45,396 nt of DNA, from NCBI GenBank assembly GCA_021810205.1, contig JAJZJC010000015.1, forward strand, positions 1-45,396. The letters run 5' to 3'. The translations under genes and the position numbers were made by a program. Below the pieces are notes generated by a model, which saw only the letters and a program-made list of their open reading frames with translations, ran no database searches and was not told where the DNA came from. Shown in pieces: positions 1 through 14,230 of this stretch. Position 1 is the stretch's first letter, and every line of letters begins with the position of its first letter. Origin of the DNA: Actinomycetes bacterium. GTDB taxonomy: Bacteria; Actinomycetota; Acidimicrobiia; Acidimicrobiales; RAAP-2.

Positions 1-57
1 CGCGGCCGGTGCGGGGGACGCGGCCGGTGGCTGCGCCGTGTTCTTCTCGGGGCTCAT
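1..57 (-). CDS. 5' end of an unidentified minus-strand gene (partial)
   Basis: The first 19 codons read MSPEKNTAQPPAASPAPAA and stay open to the window edge. The start is an ATG preceded by a GAGGA Shine-Dalgarno sequence about nine bases upstream. The Pro/Ala-rich N-terminus is typical of a disordered tail ahead of a folded or membrane domain, but too little is visible to name a function. A long leader with a terminator-like hairpin lies upstream (152-296). The call rests only on the start, the ribosome binding site and the open frame. Confidence 0.4.
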   Translation of the reverse strand, partial: MSPEKNTAQPPAASPAPAA

Positions 58-151
58 GTGCGGTCTTCCTCGACCTCTCTCGATCTGCCTGGATGGTCGG
101 CGTCTTTGTGCATGGGTGCTGCGTGGGACTGATGCAAGTGCCCGGGAATTG

Positions 152-175
152 AAAAACCGCCCACGAAGTGGACGG
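152..175 (-). terminator. Rho-independent terminator reading leftward
   Basis: On the minus strand an 8-bp hairpin (157-175) is followed at once by five T residues (152-156). One pair is a G-U wobble only if the minus strand is transcribed. No gene ends here; the next minus-strand start is at 57. It is therefore either the end of a short RNA or an attenuator in the leader of the gene at 1-57. Confidence 0.55.
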
Positions 176-180
176 TCTCA

Positions 181-208
181 TAGGCACTCGCTGGCGGGCG
201 GGTGCCTA
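181..208. repeat. Inverted repeat, 11-bp arms, 6-base loop
   Basis: The arms at 181-191 and 198-208 pair over 11 positions with one non-Watson-Crick pair, and lie next to the terminator hairpin at 157-175. The odd pair is a T-G wobble on the plus strand and a C-A mismatch on the minus strand. The two hairpins together give this intergenic stretch unusual structure. Confidence 0.5.
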
Positions 209-267
209 CGGGCCGACGGCTACCACACGGGTGCGAACGACGGCGCGCGCGGCGGGCATCAGGGCTC

Positions 268-296
268 AGTCTCTCCCAGCATGCACCGGGCGTCAA
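268..296 (-). promoter_or_regulatory. Candidate minus-strand promoter (TTGACG, 17 bp, GAGACT)
   Basis: The -35 TTGACG (296-291) matches five of six consensus bases; the -10 GAGACT (273-268) is weak. A start near 261 would give a leader that passes through the inverted repeat and the terminator before reaching the gene at 57. Supported by sequence matching only. Confidence 0.25.
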
Positions 297-464
297 CCGA
301 GGGTCGACCTGCCCGCCGGGACCGTCGGCGGGCTTGTGCCGCGCGTGGTCGGAGAGCTCGAGACTGGAGCTGCGGCTCGGCGCTCGGAGCCGCCGGGGAC
401 CACATCCCGACGGCGACGGCAAGGCCCGAAGGGGGCTCGGGCGGGACCGTGATTTGTGCATTGG

Positions 465-479
465 TAGCCTGAGGCGGTG
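465..479 (+). promoter_or_regulatory. greA -10 box TAGCCT; leaderless start
   Basis: TAGCCT (465-470) is followed by exactly six bases and then the GTG start at 477. No ribosome binding site at usable spacing is present. A transcript starting about six or seven bases after the -10 would begin at the start codon. The same hexamer and spacing precede serA. Confidence 0.5.
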
Positions 480-965
480 ACCGATGCGGCTGCCTCCGAA
501 CCTGCCAAGCTGACGCCGGAGACCTATGCCCGGCTGCAGGCTGAGCTCGAAGACCTCACCACCCGGGGACGGGTCGAGATCGCGCAAGCGATCGAGTCCG
601 CCCGCGCGCTCGGGGACCTGTCCGAGAACGGCGACTACCACGCCGCCAAGGACACCCAGGGGAAGATGGAATCGAGGATCCGTCAGCTCCAGGCCCTGCT
701 GAAGCACGCACAGGTGGTCGAGTCGGGAGCCGCAGCCGACGGCACGGTCAGCCACGGCACGGTCGTCACCCTCCGTTACGAAGGCGAGGACGAGACCCAG
801 GACTTCTTCGTCGGCTCCATCGAGGAGCGGCGAGGGGACATGCCGGTCGTCTCTCCGAGCGCCCCGCTCGGCCAGGCGCTGCTCGGCAAGCGCGCGGGCG
901 ACTCGGTCGAGTACGAGGCACCCGGGGGAAAGCTCTCGGTCGAGATCGTCAGGGTGGGCGCGTGA
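477..965 (+). CDS. greA: Transcription elongation factor GreA
   Basis: 162 residues, the normal GreA length. GreA enters the RNA polymerase secondary channel and stimulates cleavage of backtracked transcripts. The N-terminal coiled coil carries the family motif [12 protein letters not shown], whose acidic tip positions the catalytic metal; the C-terminal half is the FKBP-like domain that docks on polymerase. The start is GTG with a TAGCCT -10 box six bases upstream, so the mRNA is probably leaderless. The stop codon shares one base with the leuC start, so greA and leuCD look translationally coupled, an unusual partnership. Confidence 0.95.
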   Translation: MTDAAASEPAKLTPETYARLQAELEDLTTRGRVEIAQAIESARALGDLSENGDYHAAKDTQGKMESRIRQLQALLKHAQVVESGAAADGTVSHGTVVTLRYEGEDETQDFFVGSIEERRGDMPVVSPSAPLGQALLGKRAGDSVEYEAPGGKLSVEIVRVGA

Positions 966-2364
966 TGGCGCCGCGCACGCTGGCCGACAAGGTCTGGGAC
1001 GCCCATGTCGTCCACGCGGGTGGCGACGACCCGGATCTTCTCTTCATCGACCTTCACCTCGTCCACGAGGTGACCTCCCCCCAGGCCTTCGACGGGCTCC
1101 GCATCGCCGGACGGGGCGTACGCCGCCCCGACCTCACGATCGCGACCGCCGACCACAACGTCCCTACCGACACCGTCGAGGTGACCGACCCCATCTCCGC
1201 TCGCCAGCTCGAAGTGCTGTCGAGGAACTGCGACGAGTTCGGGATCCGCTGCTTCCCGATGGGTCACCGGAACCAGGGCATCGTCCACGTGATCGGTCCG
1301 GAGCTCGGGCTCACCCAACCGGGTATGACCGTGGTGTGCGGTGACAGCCATACCTCGACCCATGGTGCCTTCGGTGCTCTTGCCTTTGGCATCGGGACCA
1401 GCGAGGTGGAGCACGTGCTCGCGACCCAGACGCTCCCCCAGCGCCGGCCGGCGACGATGGCGATCGTCGTCGACGGCACCGCCCCACCCGGCGTGACCGC
1501 CAAGGATCTCGCGCTCGCGATCATCGGGCGCATCGGCACCGGGGGCGGGTTCGGCCACATGATCGAATACCGCGGTGCCGCCGTCCGCACGCTCTCGATG
1601 GAGGGCCGGATGACGCTGTGCAACATGACCATCGAGGCGGGCGCGAGGGCGGGAATGGTCGCCCCCGACGACACGACCTTCGCGTACGTCGAGGGAAGGC
1701 CCCATGCACCGAGGGGCGCCGCATGGGAGCAGGCGCTCGACTGGTGGCGCTCCCTGCCGACCGACGACGGCGCGTCCTTCGACAAAGAGGTCCTGCTCGA
1801 CGCGTCCAGCCTGCTGCCCCATGTCACCTGGGGCACGAACCCTGCGCAGGTGGCACCGATCGACGCGGAGGTCCCGGCGCCCGACTCCTTCGCCGATCCT
1901 GGTGAGCGTGACGCCGCGGCACGTGCCCTGGAGTACATGGGGCTCGTCGCAGGAACGCCGCTGCGCGAGGTCGCGGTCGACACCGTGTTCATCGGATCGT
2001 GCACCAATTCGCGCATCGAGGACCTCCGTGCCGCGGCAGCGGTGCTCGAGGGGCGGCGGGTCAAGAGCGGGTTGCGGGCGCTCGTCGTCCCGGGCTCCCA
2101 CCAGGTGAAGGCGCATGCGGAGTCCGAGGGTCTCGACAAGGTCTTCACCGCCGCGGGGTTCGAGTGGCGAGAGCCCGGATGCTCGATGTGCTTGGGCATG
2201 AACCCCGATGTCCTCTCACCAGGCGAGCGCTGCGCGTCCACGTCCAATCGGAACTTCGAAGGACGTCAGGGTCGTGGCGGACGGACCCATCTCGTCTCGC
2301 CGGAAGTGGCGGCGGCGACCGCCGTCGCCGGGCATTTCGCAGCACCGAGCGACCTGGAGAACCG

Positions 2365-2368
<4 letters not shown>
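965..2368 (+). CDS. leuC: 3-isopropylmalate dehydratase large subunit
   Basis: LeuC (467 residues) with LeuD isomerises 2-isopropylmalate to 3-isopropylmalate in leucine synthesis, using a 4Fe-4S cluster. The aconitase-family motifs are [14 protein letters not shown] and GSCTNSR. The three cluster cysteines are near residues 346, 406 and 409 (the last two in CSMC), followed by NRNFEGRQG. The ATG at 965 overlaps the greA stop by one base; an in-frame GTG at 962 is the alternative start. The stop overlaps the leuD ATG (ATGA). No attenuator is seen here, so expression probably follows the greA promoter. Confidence 0.96.
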
Positions 2369-4630
<2,262 letters not shown>

Positions 4631-4636
4631 TCAACG

Positions 4637-4670
4637 AAAAAACCCCCTGGCCGAAACGGCGCAGGAGGTT
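4637..4670 (-). terminator. leuA attenuator: terminator hairpin
   Basis: On the minus strand a long GC-rich stem (4641-4670, nine outer pairs and an inner GCCG-TTT-CGGC stem) is followed by six T residues (4637-4642). It lies between the leader peptide stop and the leuA ribosome binding site, so it acts as an attenuator and not as an end-of-gene terminator. Confidence 0.85.
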
Positions 4671-4674
4671 CGAA

Positions 4675-4696
4675 GCGAACGCAGTGTGGCGTTCGC
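4675..4696 (-). promoter_or_regulatory. leuA leader: upstream hairpin (pause/antiterminator region)
   Basis: GCGAACGC and GCGTTCGC form a perfect 8-bp stem with a six-base loop, directly after the leader peptide stop and before the terminator stem. In the usual attenuation scheme this segment governs whether the terminator forms; the alternative pairing was not folded. Confidence 0.55.
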
Positions 4697-4699
4697 CGA

Positions 4700-4741
4700 T
4701 CAGGTCAGCAGCAGCTCCTTGCAGCTACGAACGTCACGCAT
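4700..4741 (-). CDS. leuA leader peptide MRDVRSCKELLLT
   Basis: A 13-codon frame ending in Leu-Leu-Leu-Thr, with three consecutive CTG codons directly before the hairpins of the attenuator. When leucyl-tRNA is scarce, ribosomes should stall on these codons and prevent the terminator from forming. The ATG lies eight bases after the -10 box and has no ribosome binding site, so this peptide is probably translated from a leaderless or nearly leaderless mRNA. Peptide, hairpins and T-run occur in the order expected of leuA leaders known from other actinobacteria. Confidence 0.8.
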   Translation of the reverse strand: MRDVRSCKELLLT

Positions 4742-4749
4742 GGAACTCC

Positions 4750-4778
4750 ATGATCCCCGCCGGACGCCAGATTGTCAA
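4750..4778 (-). promoter_or_regulatory. leuA promoter (TTGACA, 17 bp, GATCAT)
   Basis: The -35 TTGACA (4778-4773) is a perfect consensus match, followed by a 17-bp spacer and GATCAT (4755-4750). The predicted start is at or just before the leader peptide ATG. The -35 side lies next to the -10 box of the divergent small gene at 4798. Confidence 0.7.
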
Positions 4779-4784
4779 GGCAGG

Positions 4785-4800
4785 TATCGTCGCCGCGATG
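4785..4800 (+). promoter_or_regulatory. -10 box TATCGT for the small gene at 4798
   Basis: TATCGT (4785-4790) fits TANNNT and is followed by seven bases and the ATG, the same leaderless spacing seen at many other genes in this window. Confidence 0.4.
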
Positions 4801-4947
4801 AAGAAGCTCCTCGTGCTGGCCTTGCTGGCCGTCGCCTCGCTCGTCCTCGCCCGCCGCCGTGCCGCGGCGCGCATGCACGGGACGCCCGATCACTGGCCGT
4901 CGGTGCCCCGCAAATCGAATTTGGACGCCCCGAGCACGCCAGCATGA
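4798..4947 (+). CDS. Small single-pass membrane protein (DLW-39-like N-terminus)
   Basis: 49 residues. It begins MKKLLVLALLAVASLVLARR, a short hydrophobic segment followed by arginines, which predicts one membrane helix. This start resembles the small actinobacterial DLW-39 family, although the DLW signature itself is absent. A TATCGT box seven bases upstream of the ATG supports a leaderless transcript. It lies divergent from leuA and its 3' end faces serA, which ends at 4986. Function unknown; the promoter and the clean hydrophobic N-terminus are the grounds for calling it real. Confidence 0.55.
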   Translation: MKKLLVLALLAVASLVLARRRAAARMHGTPDHWPSVPRKSNLDAPSTPA

Positions 4948-4985
4948 GTGGCCCGGTCGCCCACAGCCTCCGGCCCCTGGACAGG

Positions 4986-8932
<3,947 letters not shown>

Positions 8933-8980
8933 ACGTCTCTTCGCGCGCCGAACTGGTCGGTGCGAGCAACACCTCCGCGG

Positions 8981-10006
8981 CTACCCGCCCGACGCGTCCT
9001 GGACCCGCTCCTTGCCCGCAGCGATGAAGGGCATCATGTCGCGCAGCTGTTGGCCGACCTGTTCGATCGGGTGCCGGCGGGCCTCGTCGCGCAGCTTGGA
9101 GAAGTTCGGGCGTCCTACCCGGTTCTCCTCGATCCACTCCTCAGCGAACGAGCCGTCACGGATCTCGCCGAGGATGCGTCGCATCTCCGCGCGGATCCGA
9201 TCGTCGATGACCCGCGGCCCTCGGGTCATGTCGCCGTACTCGGCGGTTGTGGAGATCGAGTACCGCATCCCCGAGATCCCCTGCTCGTACATGAGGTCGA
9301 CGATGAGCTTCAGCTCGTGGAGACACTCGAAGTAGGCGGATTCCGGCTGGTACCCGGCGTCGACGAGCGTCTCGAACCCTGCCGTCACGAGCGCCGTCAC
9401 GCCGCCGCACAGCACCGCCTGCTCGCCGAAGAGGTCCGTCTCGGTCTCCTCGGCGAACGTCGTGTCGAGCACACCGGCGCGCGTCGCCCCGATGGCATGC
9501 GCGTACGAGAGCGCGAGCGCGTGCGCGGCACCGGTCGCGTCCTGGTGCACTGCGACGAGGCTCGGCACGCCACCACCCTCGGTGTAGGTCCGCCGCACCA
9601 GGTGCCCCGGCCCCTTGGGCGCCACCATCGCCACGTCGACGTTCGCCGGCGGGACGATCTGCCCGAAGCGAATGTTGAAGCCGTGGGCGAACATGAGGCA
9701 GTCGGACTCGTGCAGATGCGGTGCGATGTCGGCGTCGTAGACCGCCTTCTGCTCGTGGTCGGGAACGAGCACCATGACGACGTCCGCCTCCGCCGCCGCC
9801 TCCGCCGTGCTCGTGACTCGAAGACCTGCGGCCTCGGCCTTGGCGCGGCTGCTCGAGCCCTCCCGCAGGCCCACACGCACGTCGACGCCGGACTCGGCCA
9901 GGTTGCGAGCGTGCGCGTGCCCCTGGGATCCGTAGCCCAAGATGGCGACGCGGCGACCCCGGATGAGGGAGGGGTCGGCATCGCGCTCGTAGTACAAGGT
10001 GGCCAT
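8981..10006 (-). CDS. ilvC: Ketol-acid reductoisomerase (NADP+)
   Basis: IlvC (341 residues, class I short form) isomerises and reduces acetolactate in valine, leucine and isoleucine synthesis. The Rossmann motif is [13 protein letters not shown]; Arg and Ser residues in the following [11 protein letters not shown] are typical of NADPH preference. The metal-binding acidic residues lie in the C-terminal knotted domain ([12 protein letters not shown]). The ATG has AGAAAGGA seven bases upstream. It is last in ilvB-ilvN-ilvC, 29 bases after ilvN, and converges on serC. Confidence 0.95.
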   Translation of the reverse strand: MATLYYERDADPSLIRGRRVAILGYGSQGHAHARNLAESGVDVRVGLREGSSSRAKAEAAGLRVTSTAEAAAEADVVMVLVPDHEQKAVYDADIAPHLHESDCLMFAHGFNIRFGQIVPPANVDVAMVAPKGPGHLVRRTYTEGGGVPSLVAVHQDATGAAHALALSYAHAIGATRAGVLDTTFAEETETDLFGEQAVLCGGVTALVTAGFETLVDAGYQPESAYFECLHELKLIVDLMYEQGISGMRYSISTTAEYGDMTRGPRVIDDRIRAEMRRILGEIRDGSFAEEWIEENRVGRPNFSKLRDEARRHPIEQVGQQLRDMMPFIAAGKERVQDASGG

Positions 10007-10035
10007 GGAAGGTCCTTTCTTCCCGTATTGGGTCT

Positions 10036-10563
10036 TCAGGCGGTTGCGGGTTCTCTCAACGGACGCACGCTACGCCCGTCGATCTTGGGGAGCGCGACGA
10101 GGCCGGTCCGCTGCAAGTCTGCGACGGCGTAGGTCTCGAGGAGCCGTTCGAAATCGTCCAACTTCTCCGGCGGCCCTGCGAGCATCACGGTGAGCCGGGT
10201 CGCACCGACGTCGAGCACCTCGCCGCCGAAGACGCCGACCAGCTGGATGACCTGCGAGCGCTCGGCCGGGGACGCCTCCACGGTCGCCAGCAGCAGCTCT
10301 CGCTGGACGGCGTCCGCTGGCGAGAGCTCGGAGATGCTCACGACGTTCACCAGCTTGTCGAGCTGGTGGACGATCTGCTCGAGCGGGGCCGACTCCACGT
10401 CCACCACGATGGTGATCCGGCTGAACCGCGCGTCGTCGGTCGGCGCGACGGCCAGCGAGAAGATGTTGAACCCGCGGCGAGAGAAGAGCCCGGCCACCCG
10501 CGCCAGCACGCCGGCCTTGTTCTCGACGTGCACGGTGAGGATGTGATGACGCACGGTGCTCAC
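10036..10563 (-). CDS. ilvN: Acetolactate synthase small (regulatory) subunit
   Basis: IlvN (175 residues) activates the catalytic subunit IlvB and carries valine feedback. The N-terminal ACT domain reads [20 protein letters not shown] and [12 protein letters not shown]; the C-terminal domain is the usual ALS small-subunit tail. The GTG at 10563 overlaps the ilvB stop (GTGA), which fixes the start and implies translational coupling of the two subunits. Confidence 0.94.
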   Translation of the reverse strand: MSTVRHHILTVHVENKAGVLARVAGLFSRRGFNIFSLAVAPTDDARFSRITIVVDVESAPLEQIVHQLDKLVNVVSISELSPADAVQRELLLATVEASPAERSQVIQLVGVFGGEVLDVGATRLTVMLAGPPEKLDDFERLLETYAVADLQRTGLVALPKIDGRSVRPLREPATA

Positions 10564-12266
10564 CGGCCGGAGGCCTGCGCGGGATGGACGACGATGTCGT
10601 CGTTCGAAGCACCCGCCGGCACCATCGGGAACACCTTCTCGAAGGCGTCCGTGCGGAAGTCGACCACGACAGGGCGGTCGTCGATCGCGTTCGCCTTCTC
10701 GATCACCGTGCCCACCTCGTCGGGGGACTCCGCCCGGAGCCCGACGCACCCCATCGCCTCGGCCCACTTCACGTAGTCGGGCAGGTCCGGCGACAAGTAG
10801 ACCTCCGAGTACCGCTCGCCATAGAACATCTCCTGCCACTGGCGGACCATCCCAAGGTAGGCGTTGTTCAAGATCGCCACCTTCACGGGCACCCGCTCCG
10901 CCGACGCGGTCACGAGCTCCTGGGCCGTCATCTGGAAGCAGCCGTCACCGTCGACGGCCCACACGGTCCGGTCCGGCCGGCCCATCTTCGCGCCGATCGC
11001 CGCGGGAACGGCGAAGCCCATGGTGCCGGCACCGCCCGAATTCACCCAGCTGTAGGGATGATCGAAGCGCCAGTACTGCGCCGCCCACATCTGATGCTGC
11101 CCGACGCCGCTCACCAAGATGGTGTCGTCCGGCGAGAGGTCCCGGAGCTTCTCGACCACCATCTGTGGCTTGATCGGCGGCTCGTCGCTCTGGGAGTAGT
11201 ACAGCGGGAACGCCTCCTGCCAACGACGAAGCTGGCTCCACCACTCCGAGAGGTCTGGCGCCGGGGCACCCTCCAAGGTGGCAGCGAGCGCGCCGATGGC
11301 GAGCTTGCAGTCCGCCGCGATCGCCACGTCCGCGCGGCGCACCTTGTTCAGCTCGGCTGGGTCGATGTCGACGTGAACCACCTTGGCACCTGGCGCGAAG
11401 GCGTCGATGCGCCCGGTGACCCGGTCGTCGAAGCGGGTGCCGAGAGCGATGAGAAGGTCGGACCTCTGGAGGGCGGTGACCGCGGTGTAGTTCCCGTGCA
11501 TGCCCGGCATCCCCAGGCACTGCGGGTGCGAGTCGGGGAACGCTCCGCGCGCCATCAGCGTCGTCACCACCGGGATCCCCGTGCGCTCCGCCAGCACGCG
11601 CAGCTCCTCGACGGCCCGCGCCTTCAAGATGCCACCGCCCGCATAGATCACCGGCCGGGTCGCAGACGCCACGAGCGCGGCCGCAGCCTGCACGTCGGCC
11701 GTCTCGGGCGCAGAAGGAGACCGGAATCCCGGCAGATCGAGCGCCGGGGGCCAGTGCCAGTCCATCTCGGCGAACGAGACGTCCTTCGGGACGTCGACGA
11801 GCACGGGACCAGGGCGACCGGTCGTCGCGACGTGGAAGGCCGATGCCACCGTCTCGGGGATGTCCTGGGCTGTCTTCACCAGCCAGTTGTGCTTGGTGAT
11901 GCCCATCGTCACGCCCGTGATGTCGCACTCTTGGAACGCGTCGGTGCCGATCGAGGCCGTCGGGACCTGACCGGTGATCACCACCAGCGGCGTGGAGTCC
12001 ATGTAGGCGTTCGACAGCGCAGTGACGATGTTGGTCGCCCCCGGGCCACTCGTGACCATCGCCACCCCAGGGCGTCCGGTGACCATGGCGTAGCCCTCGG
12101 CCATGTGCCCCGCACCCTGCTCGTGCCGGACCAGTACGTGACGGATCGACGAGCCCAGGATCGGGTCGTAGACGGGCAGGATCGCTCCGCCCGGGAGGCC
12201 GAACATGACCTCCACGCCTTCCATCTCGAGACTCTTGATGAGGGCTTGGGCCCCGGTGAGTTTCAT
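10560..12266 (-). CDS. ilvB: Acetolactate synthase large (catalytic) subunit
   Basis: IlvB (568 residues) is the thiamine-diphosphate enzyme that joins two pyruvates, or pyruvate and 2-oxobutyrate. The catalytic Glu lies in [15 protein letters not shown], followed by SGPGATN. The TPP/Mg motif starts at GDGCFQM and ends near [12 protein letters not shown]. It heads the ilvB-ilvN-ilvC operon behind an attenuator with a Val/Leu/Ile leader peptide. No good ribosome binding site is obvious at the ATG; the nearest purine run is GGAG about seven bases upstream. Confidence 0.95.
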   Translation of the reverse strand: MKLTGAQALIKSLEMEGVEVMFGLPGGAILPVYDPILGSSIRHVLVRHEQGAGHMAEGYAMVTGRPGVAMVTSGPGATNIVTALSNAYMDSTPLVVITGQVPTASIGTDAFQECDITGVTMGITKHNWLVKTAQDIPETVASAFHVATTGRPGPVLVDVPKDVSFAEMDWHWPPALDLPGFRSPSAPETADVQAAAALVASATRPVIYAGGGILKARAVEELRVLAERTGIPVVTTLMARGAFPDSHPQCLGMPGMHGNYTAVTALQRSDLLIALGTRFDDRVTGRIDAFAPGAKVVHVDIDPAELNKVRRADVAIAADCKLAIGALAATLEGAPAPDLSEWWSQLRRWQEAFPLYYSQSDEPPIKPQMVVEKLRDLSPDDTILVSGVGQHQMWAAQYWRFDHPYSWVNSGGAGTMGFAVPAAIGAKMGRPDRTVWAVDGDGCFQMTAQELVTASAERVPVKVAILNNAYLGMVRQWQEMFYGERYSEVYLSPDLPDYVKWAEAMGCVGLRAESPDEVGTVIEKANAIDDRPVVVDFRTDAFEKVFPMVPAGASNDDIVVHPAQASGR

Positions 12267-12286
12267 ATCGGCTCCGGAATTGAAAG

Positions 12287-12306
12287 GACCTCCCCGAAGG
12301 GAGGTC
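12287..12306 (-). terminator. ilvB attenuator hairpin (8 bp, UUCG loop)
   Basis: GACCTCCC-TTCG-GGGAGGTC is a perfect stem with a stable UUCG tetraloop, followed by a short weak pyrimidine run (CTTTC). It lies 20 bases before the ilvB start and after the leader peptide. The T-run is poorer than that of the leuA attenuator, so termination may be less efficient. Confidence 0.65.
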
Positions 12307-12310
12307 GAAG

Positions 12311-12335
12311 GGCGCGCGGCGGGGTCGCCGAGCGC
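12311..12335 (-). promoter_or_regulatory. ilvB leader: upstream hairpin
   Basis: Directly after the leader peptide stop, an 11-position stem with one mismatch can form (GGCGCTCGGCG against CGCCGCGCGCC). Its position fits a pause or antiterminator element of an attenuator. Confidence 0.4.
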
Positions 12336-12371
12336 CTAACGAATCAGTACCAGCACGCTGCGACGGGTCAT
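12336..12371 (-). CDS. ilvBNC leader peptide MTRRSVLVLIR
   Basis: An 11-codon frame in which five consecutive codons are Val-Leu-Val-Leu-Ile, the three amino acids made by this pathway. It ends immediately before the two hairpins ahead of ilvB. Stalling at these codons when any branched-chain aminoacyl-tRNA is short should relieve attenuation. The ATG follows a possible CACAAT -10 box (12386-12381) by nine bases; it has no ribosome binding site. The arrangement parallels the leuA leader in this window. Confidence 0.75.
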   Translation of the reverse strand: MTRRSVLVLIR

Positions 12372-12402
12372 GACCCTTGCATTGTGTCACGTCCTGGGCG
12401 CC

Positions 12403-12435
12403 GCGTGCCAGTAGGGCGTGCCAGTAGGGCGTGCC
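12403..12435. repeat. 13-bp tandem repeat, 2.5 copies
   Basis: GCGTGCCAGTAGG occurs at 12403-12415 and 12416-12428, then GCGTGCC. It lies just upstream of the ilvB leader promoter region and may be a protein-binding site or a chance duplication. Confidence 0.6.
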
Positions 12436-12452
12436 GGGGGGGCACGGCCGAG

Positions 12453-14177
12453 CTACGGCTCGGTGACCGCGCCCCGCTCTGCCCCCGTCACGAGGCGCGC
12501 GTACTTGGCGAGCGCACCGGTCGTGTAGCGGGGCTCGAACGGCTTGACCACCGCCTTGCGGCGCACCAGCTCGTCGTCGCCGACGACGAGATCGATCCGG
12601 TGTGCCCCGACGTCGATCCTGATCGTGTCGCCGTCGTGCACCAAAGCGATCGGTCCGCCGTCGACCGCTTCGGGCGCCACGTGGCCGATGCAGAAGCCGT
12701 GGGTCCCCCCCGAGAAGCGACCGTCGGTCACGAGGGCGCAGTCCCCGCCGCGCCCCGCCCCCTTCATCGCCCCGGTCACCGCCAGCATCTCTCGCATGCC
12801 GGGGCCGCCCTTGGGCCCCTCGTAGCGGATCACCACGACCGTGCCCGGCCGGATGCCGCCAGCCAGGATGGCCTCGAGCGCGGCCTGCTCGCCGTCGAAC
12901 ACGCGCGCGGTGCCCTCGAACGTGGTCTGGTCCAGCCCCGCGACCTTCACGACACACCCGTGCGGCGCGAGCGAGCCACGCAGGATGGCGATGCCGCCGT
13001 CTGCGTGGATGGGGTCGCTCAGGGGATGCACGACGGCGCCGTCGGGGGACGGCGGGTCCAGCGCGCTGAGGTTCTCGGCGATGGTCTTGCCCGTCACGGT
13101 CAGGCAGTCTCCGTCGAGCAGTCCCGCCTCGAGCAGCTCCCGCATGACCACCGGCAGCCCGCCGACGCGGTCGATGTCGACCATGTGGTACCTGCCGTGG
13201 GGCTTCGTGTCGCAGATGTGGGGCACCTTCGCCGCGATGCGGTTGAAGTCCTCGAGCTCCAGGGCCACGCGCGCCTCGTGGGCGATCGCCAAGAGGTGCA
13301 ACACGGCGTTGGTCGAGCCCCCGAGAGCCATCACCACTGCGATCGCGTTGTCGAACGCGGCCTTGGTCATGATCTGGCGCGGGCGGATGTTCGCCTCGAG
13401 GAGCGAGATCACGGCACGACCGGACTCGTACGCGAAGTCGTCCCGCCGCCGGTCCACGGCGGGCACGGACGCGCTGGACGGCAGCGACATCCCCAGCGCC
13501 TCGGCAACCGACGCCATCGTGTTCGCCGTGAACATCCCCGCGCAGGATCCCTCGGTCGGACAGGCGTTGCGCTCGATGAGGGCGAGCTCCTCGTCGCTCA
13601 GCGCGTCGACCGCATGCGCGCCGACCGCTTCGAACACGCTCACGACGTCGAGCGCCTTGTCACGGAGCCTGCCCGGGAGGATCGAGCCGCCGTAGAGGAA
13701 GACGCTCGGCAGGTTCACCCGGGCGGCCGCCATCAGCATCCCCGGAAGCGACTTGTCGCAGCCGGCGAAGGTGACGAGGGCATCGAAACGCTCCGCGTGC
13801 ATCATGGTCTCGATCGAGTCGCAGATGATCTCGCGGCTCACGAGCGAGGCTCGCATGCCCTCGTGGCCCATCGAGATCCCGTCGGAGACCGCGATCGTGA
13901 CGAACTCGAAGGGGAAGCCGCCAGCGGCACGCACGCCCTCCTTCGCCCGCTTGGCAAGCCGGTCGAGGGGCAGGTTGCAGGGGGTGACCTCGTTCCAGCT
14001 GGACGCGACCCCGATCTGGGGCTTGTCCCAGTCGGCGTCGGTCATCCCGACTGCGCGCAGCATCGCGCGCGCCGGGGCCCGCGTGGGCCCTTCGGTGACC
14101 TCGTAGCTGCGCGGCTTCATGCCCGGTCGTTCCGAACCGGGAACGGTCGCGGCAATGCGGTCTTTGCTGGTGGTCAT
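12453..14177 (-). CDS. ilvD: Dihydroxy-acid dehydratase
   Basis: IlvD (574 residues) dehydrates dihydroxy acids to the 2-keto acids of valine and isoleucine using an Fe-S cluster. The three conserved Cys motifs are visible: [20 protein letters not shown] and [14 protein letters not shown] chose the ATG at 14177 because a TACAGT box lies exactly seven bases upstream and the protein then starts at the usual place ([11 protein letters not shown] follows about 20 residues later); an upstream extension of 60 residues has no family resemblance. It is separate from the ilvBNC operon and has its own promoter. Confidence 0.94.
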   Translation of the reverse strand: MTTSKDRIAATVPGSERPGMKPRSYEVTEGPTRAPARAMLRAVGMTDADWDKPQIGVASSWNEVTPCNLPLDRLAKRAKEGVRAAGGFPFEFVTIAVSDGISMGHEGMRASLVSREIICDSIETMMHAERFDALVTFAGCDKSLPGMLMAAARVNLPSVFLYGGSILPGRLRDKALDVVSVFEAVGAHAVDALSDEELALIERNACPTEGSCAGMFTANTMASVAEALGMSLPSSASVPAVDRRRDDFAYESGRAVISLLEANIRPRQIMTKAAFDNAIAVVMALGGSTNAVLHLLAIAHEARVALELEDFNRIAAKVPHICDTKPHGRYHMVDIDRVGGLPVVMRELLEAGLLDGDCLTVTGKTIAENLSALDPPSPDGAVVHPLSDPIHADGGIAILRGSLAPHGCVVKVAGLDQTTFEGTARVFDGEQAALEAILAGGIRPGTVVVIRYEGPKGGPGMREMLAVTGAMKGAGRGGDCALVTDGRFSGGTHGFCIGHVAPEAVDGGPIALVHDGDTIRIDVGAHRIDLVVGDDELVRRKAVVKPFEPRYTTGALAKYARLVTGAERGAVTEP

Positions 14178-14190
14178 GGCCGAGACTGTA
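14175..14190 (-). promoter_or_regulatory. ilvD -10 box TACAGT; leaderless start
   Basis: TACAGT (14190-14185), seven bases, then the ATG at 14177. The same box and spacing precede the PASTA kinase at 27065. Confidence 0.5.
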
Positions 14191-14230
14191 GGGCTCGAAG
14201 CACCGTCGCGCCCGACGAGCGGTCGAGCGG

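Noticed and set aside
209-240. A T-box-like stretch (GTGTGGTAGCCG on the minus strand) upstream of the terminator at 152-175.
   Set aside because: It departs from the T-box core, lies too far from the terminator stem, and no specifier stem could be identified. The region is kept only as an unclassified leader.
54-755. A long minus-strand open frame overlapping greA.
   Set aside because: Its Arg/Pro/Gly/Ser-rich composition and its overlap with greA mark it as an antisense shadow of high-GC coding; no family resemblance.
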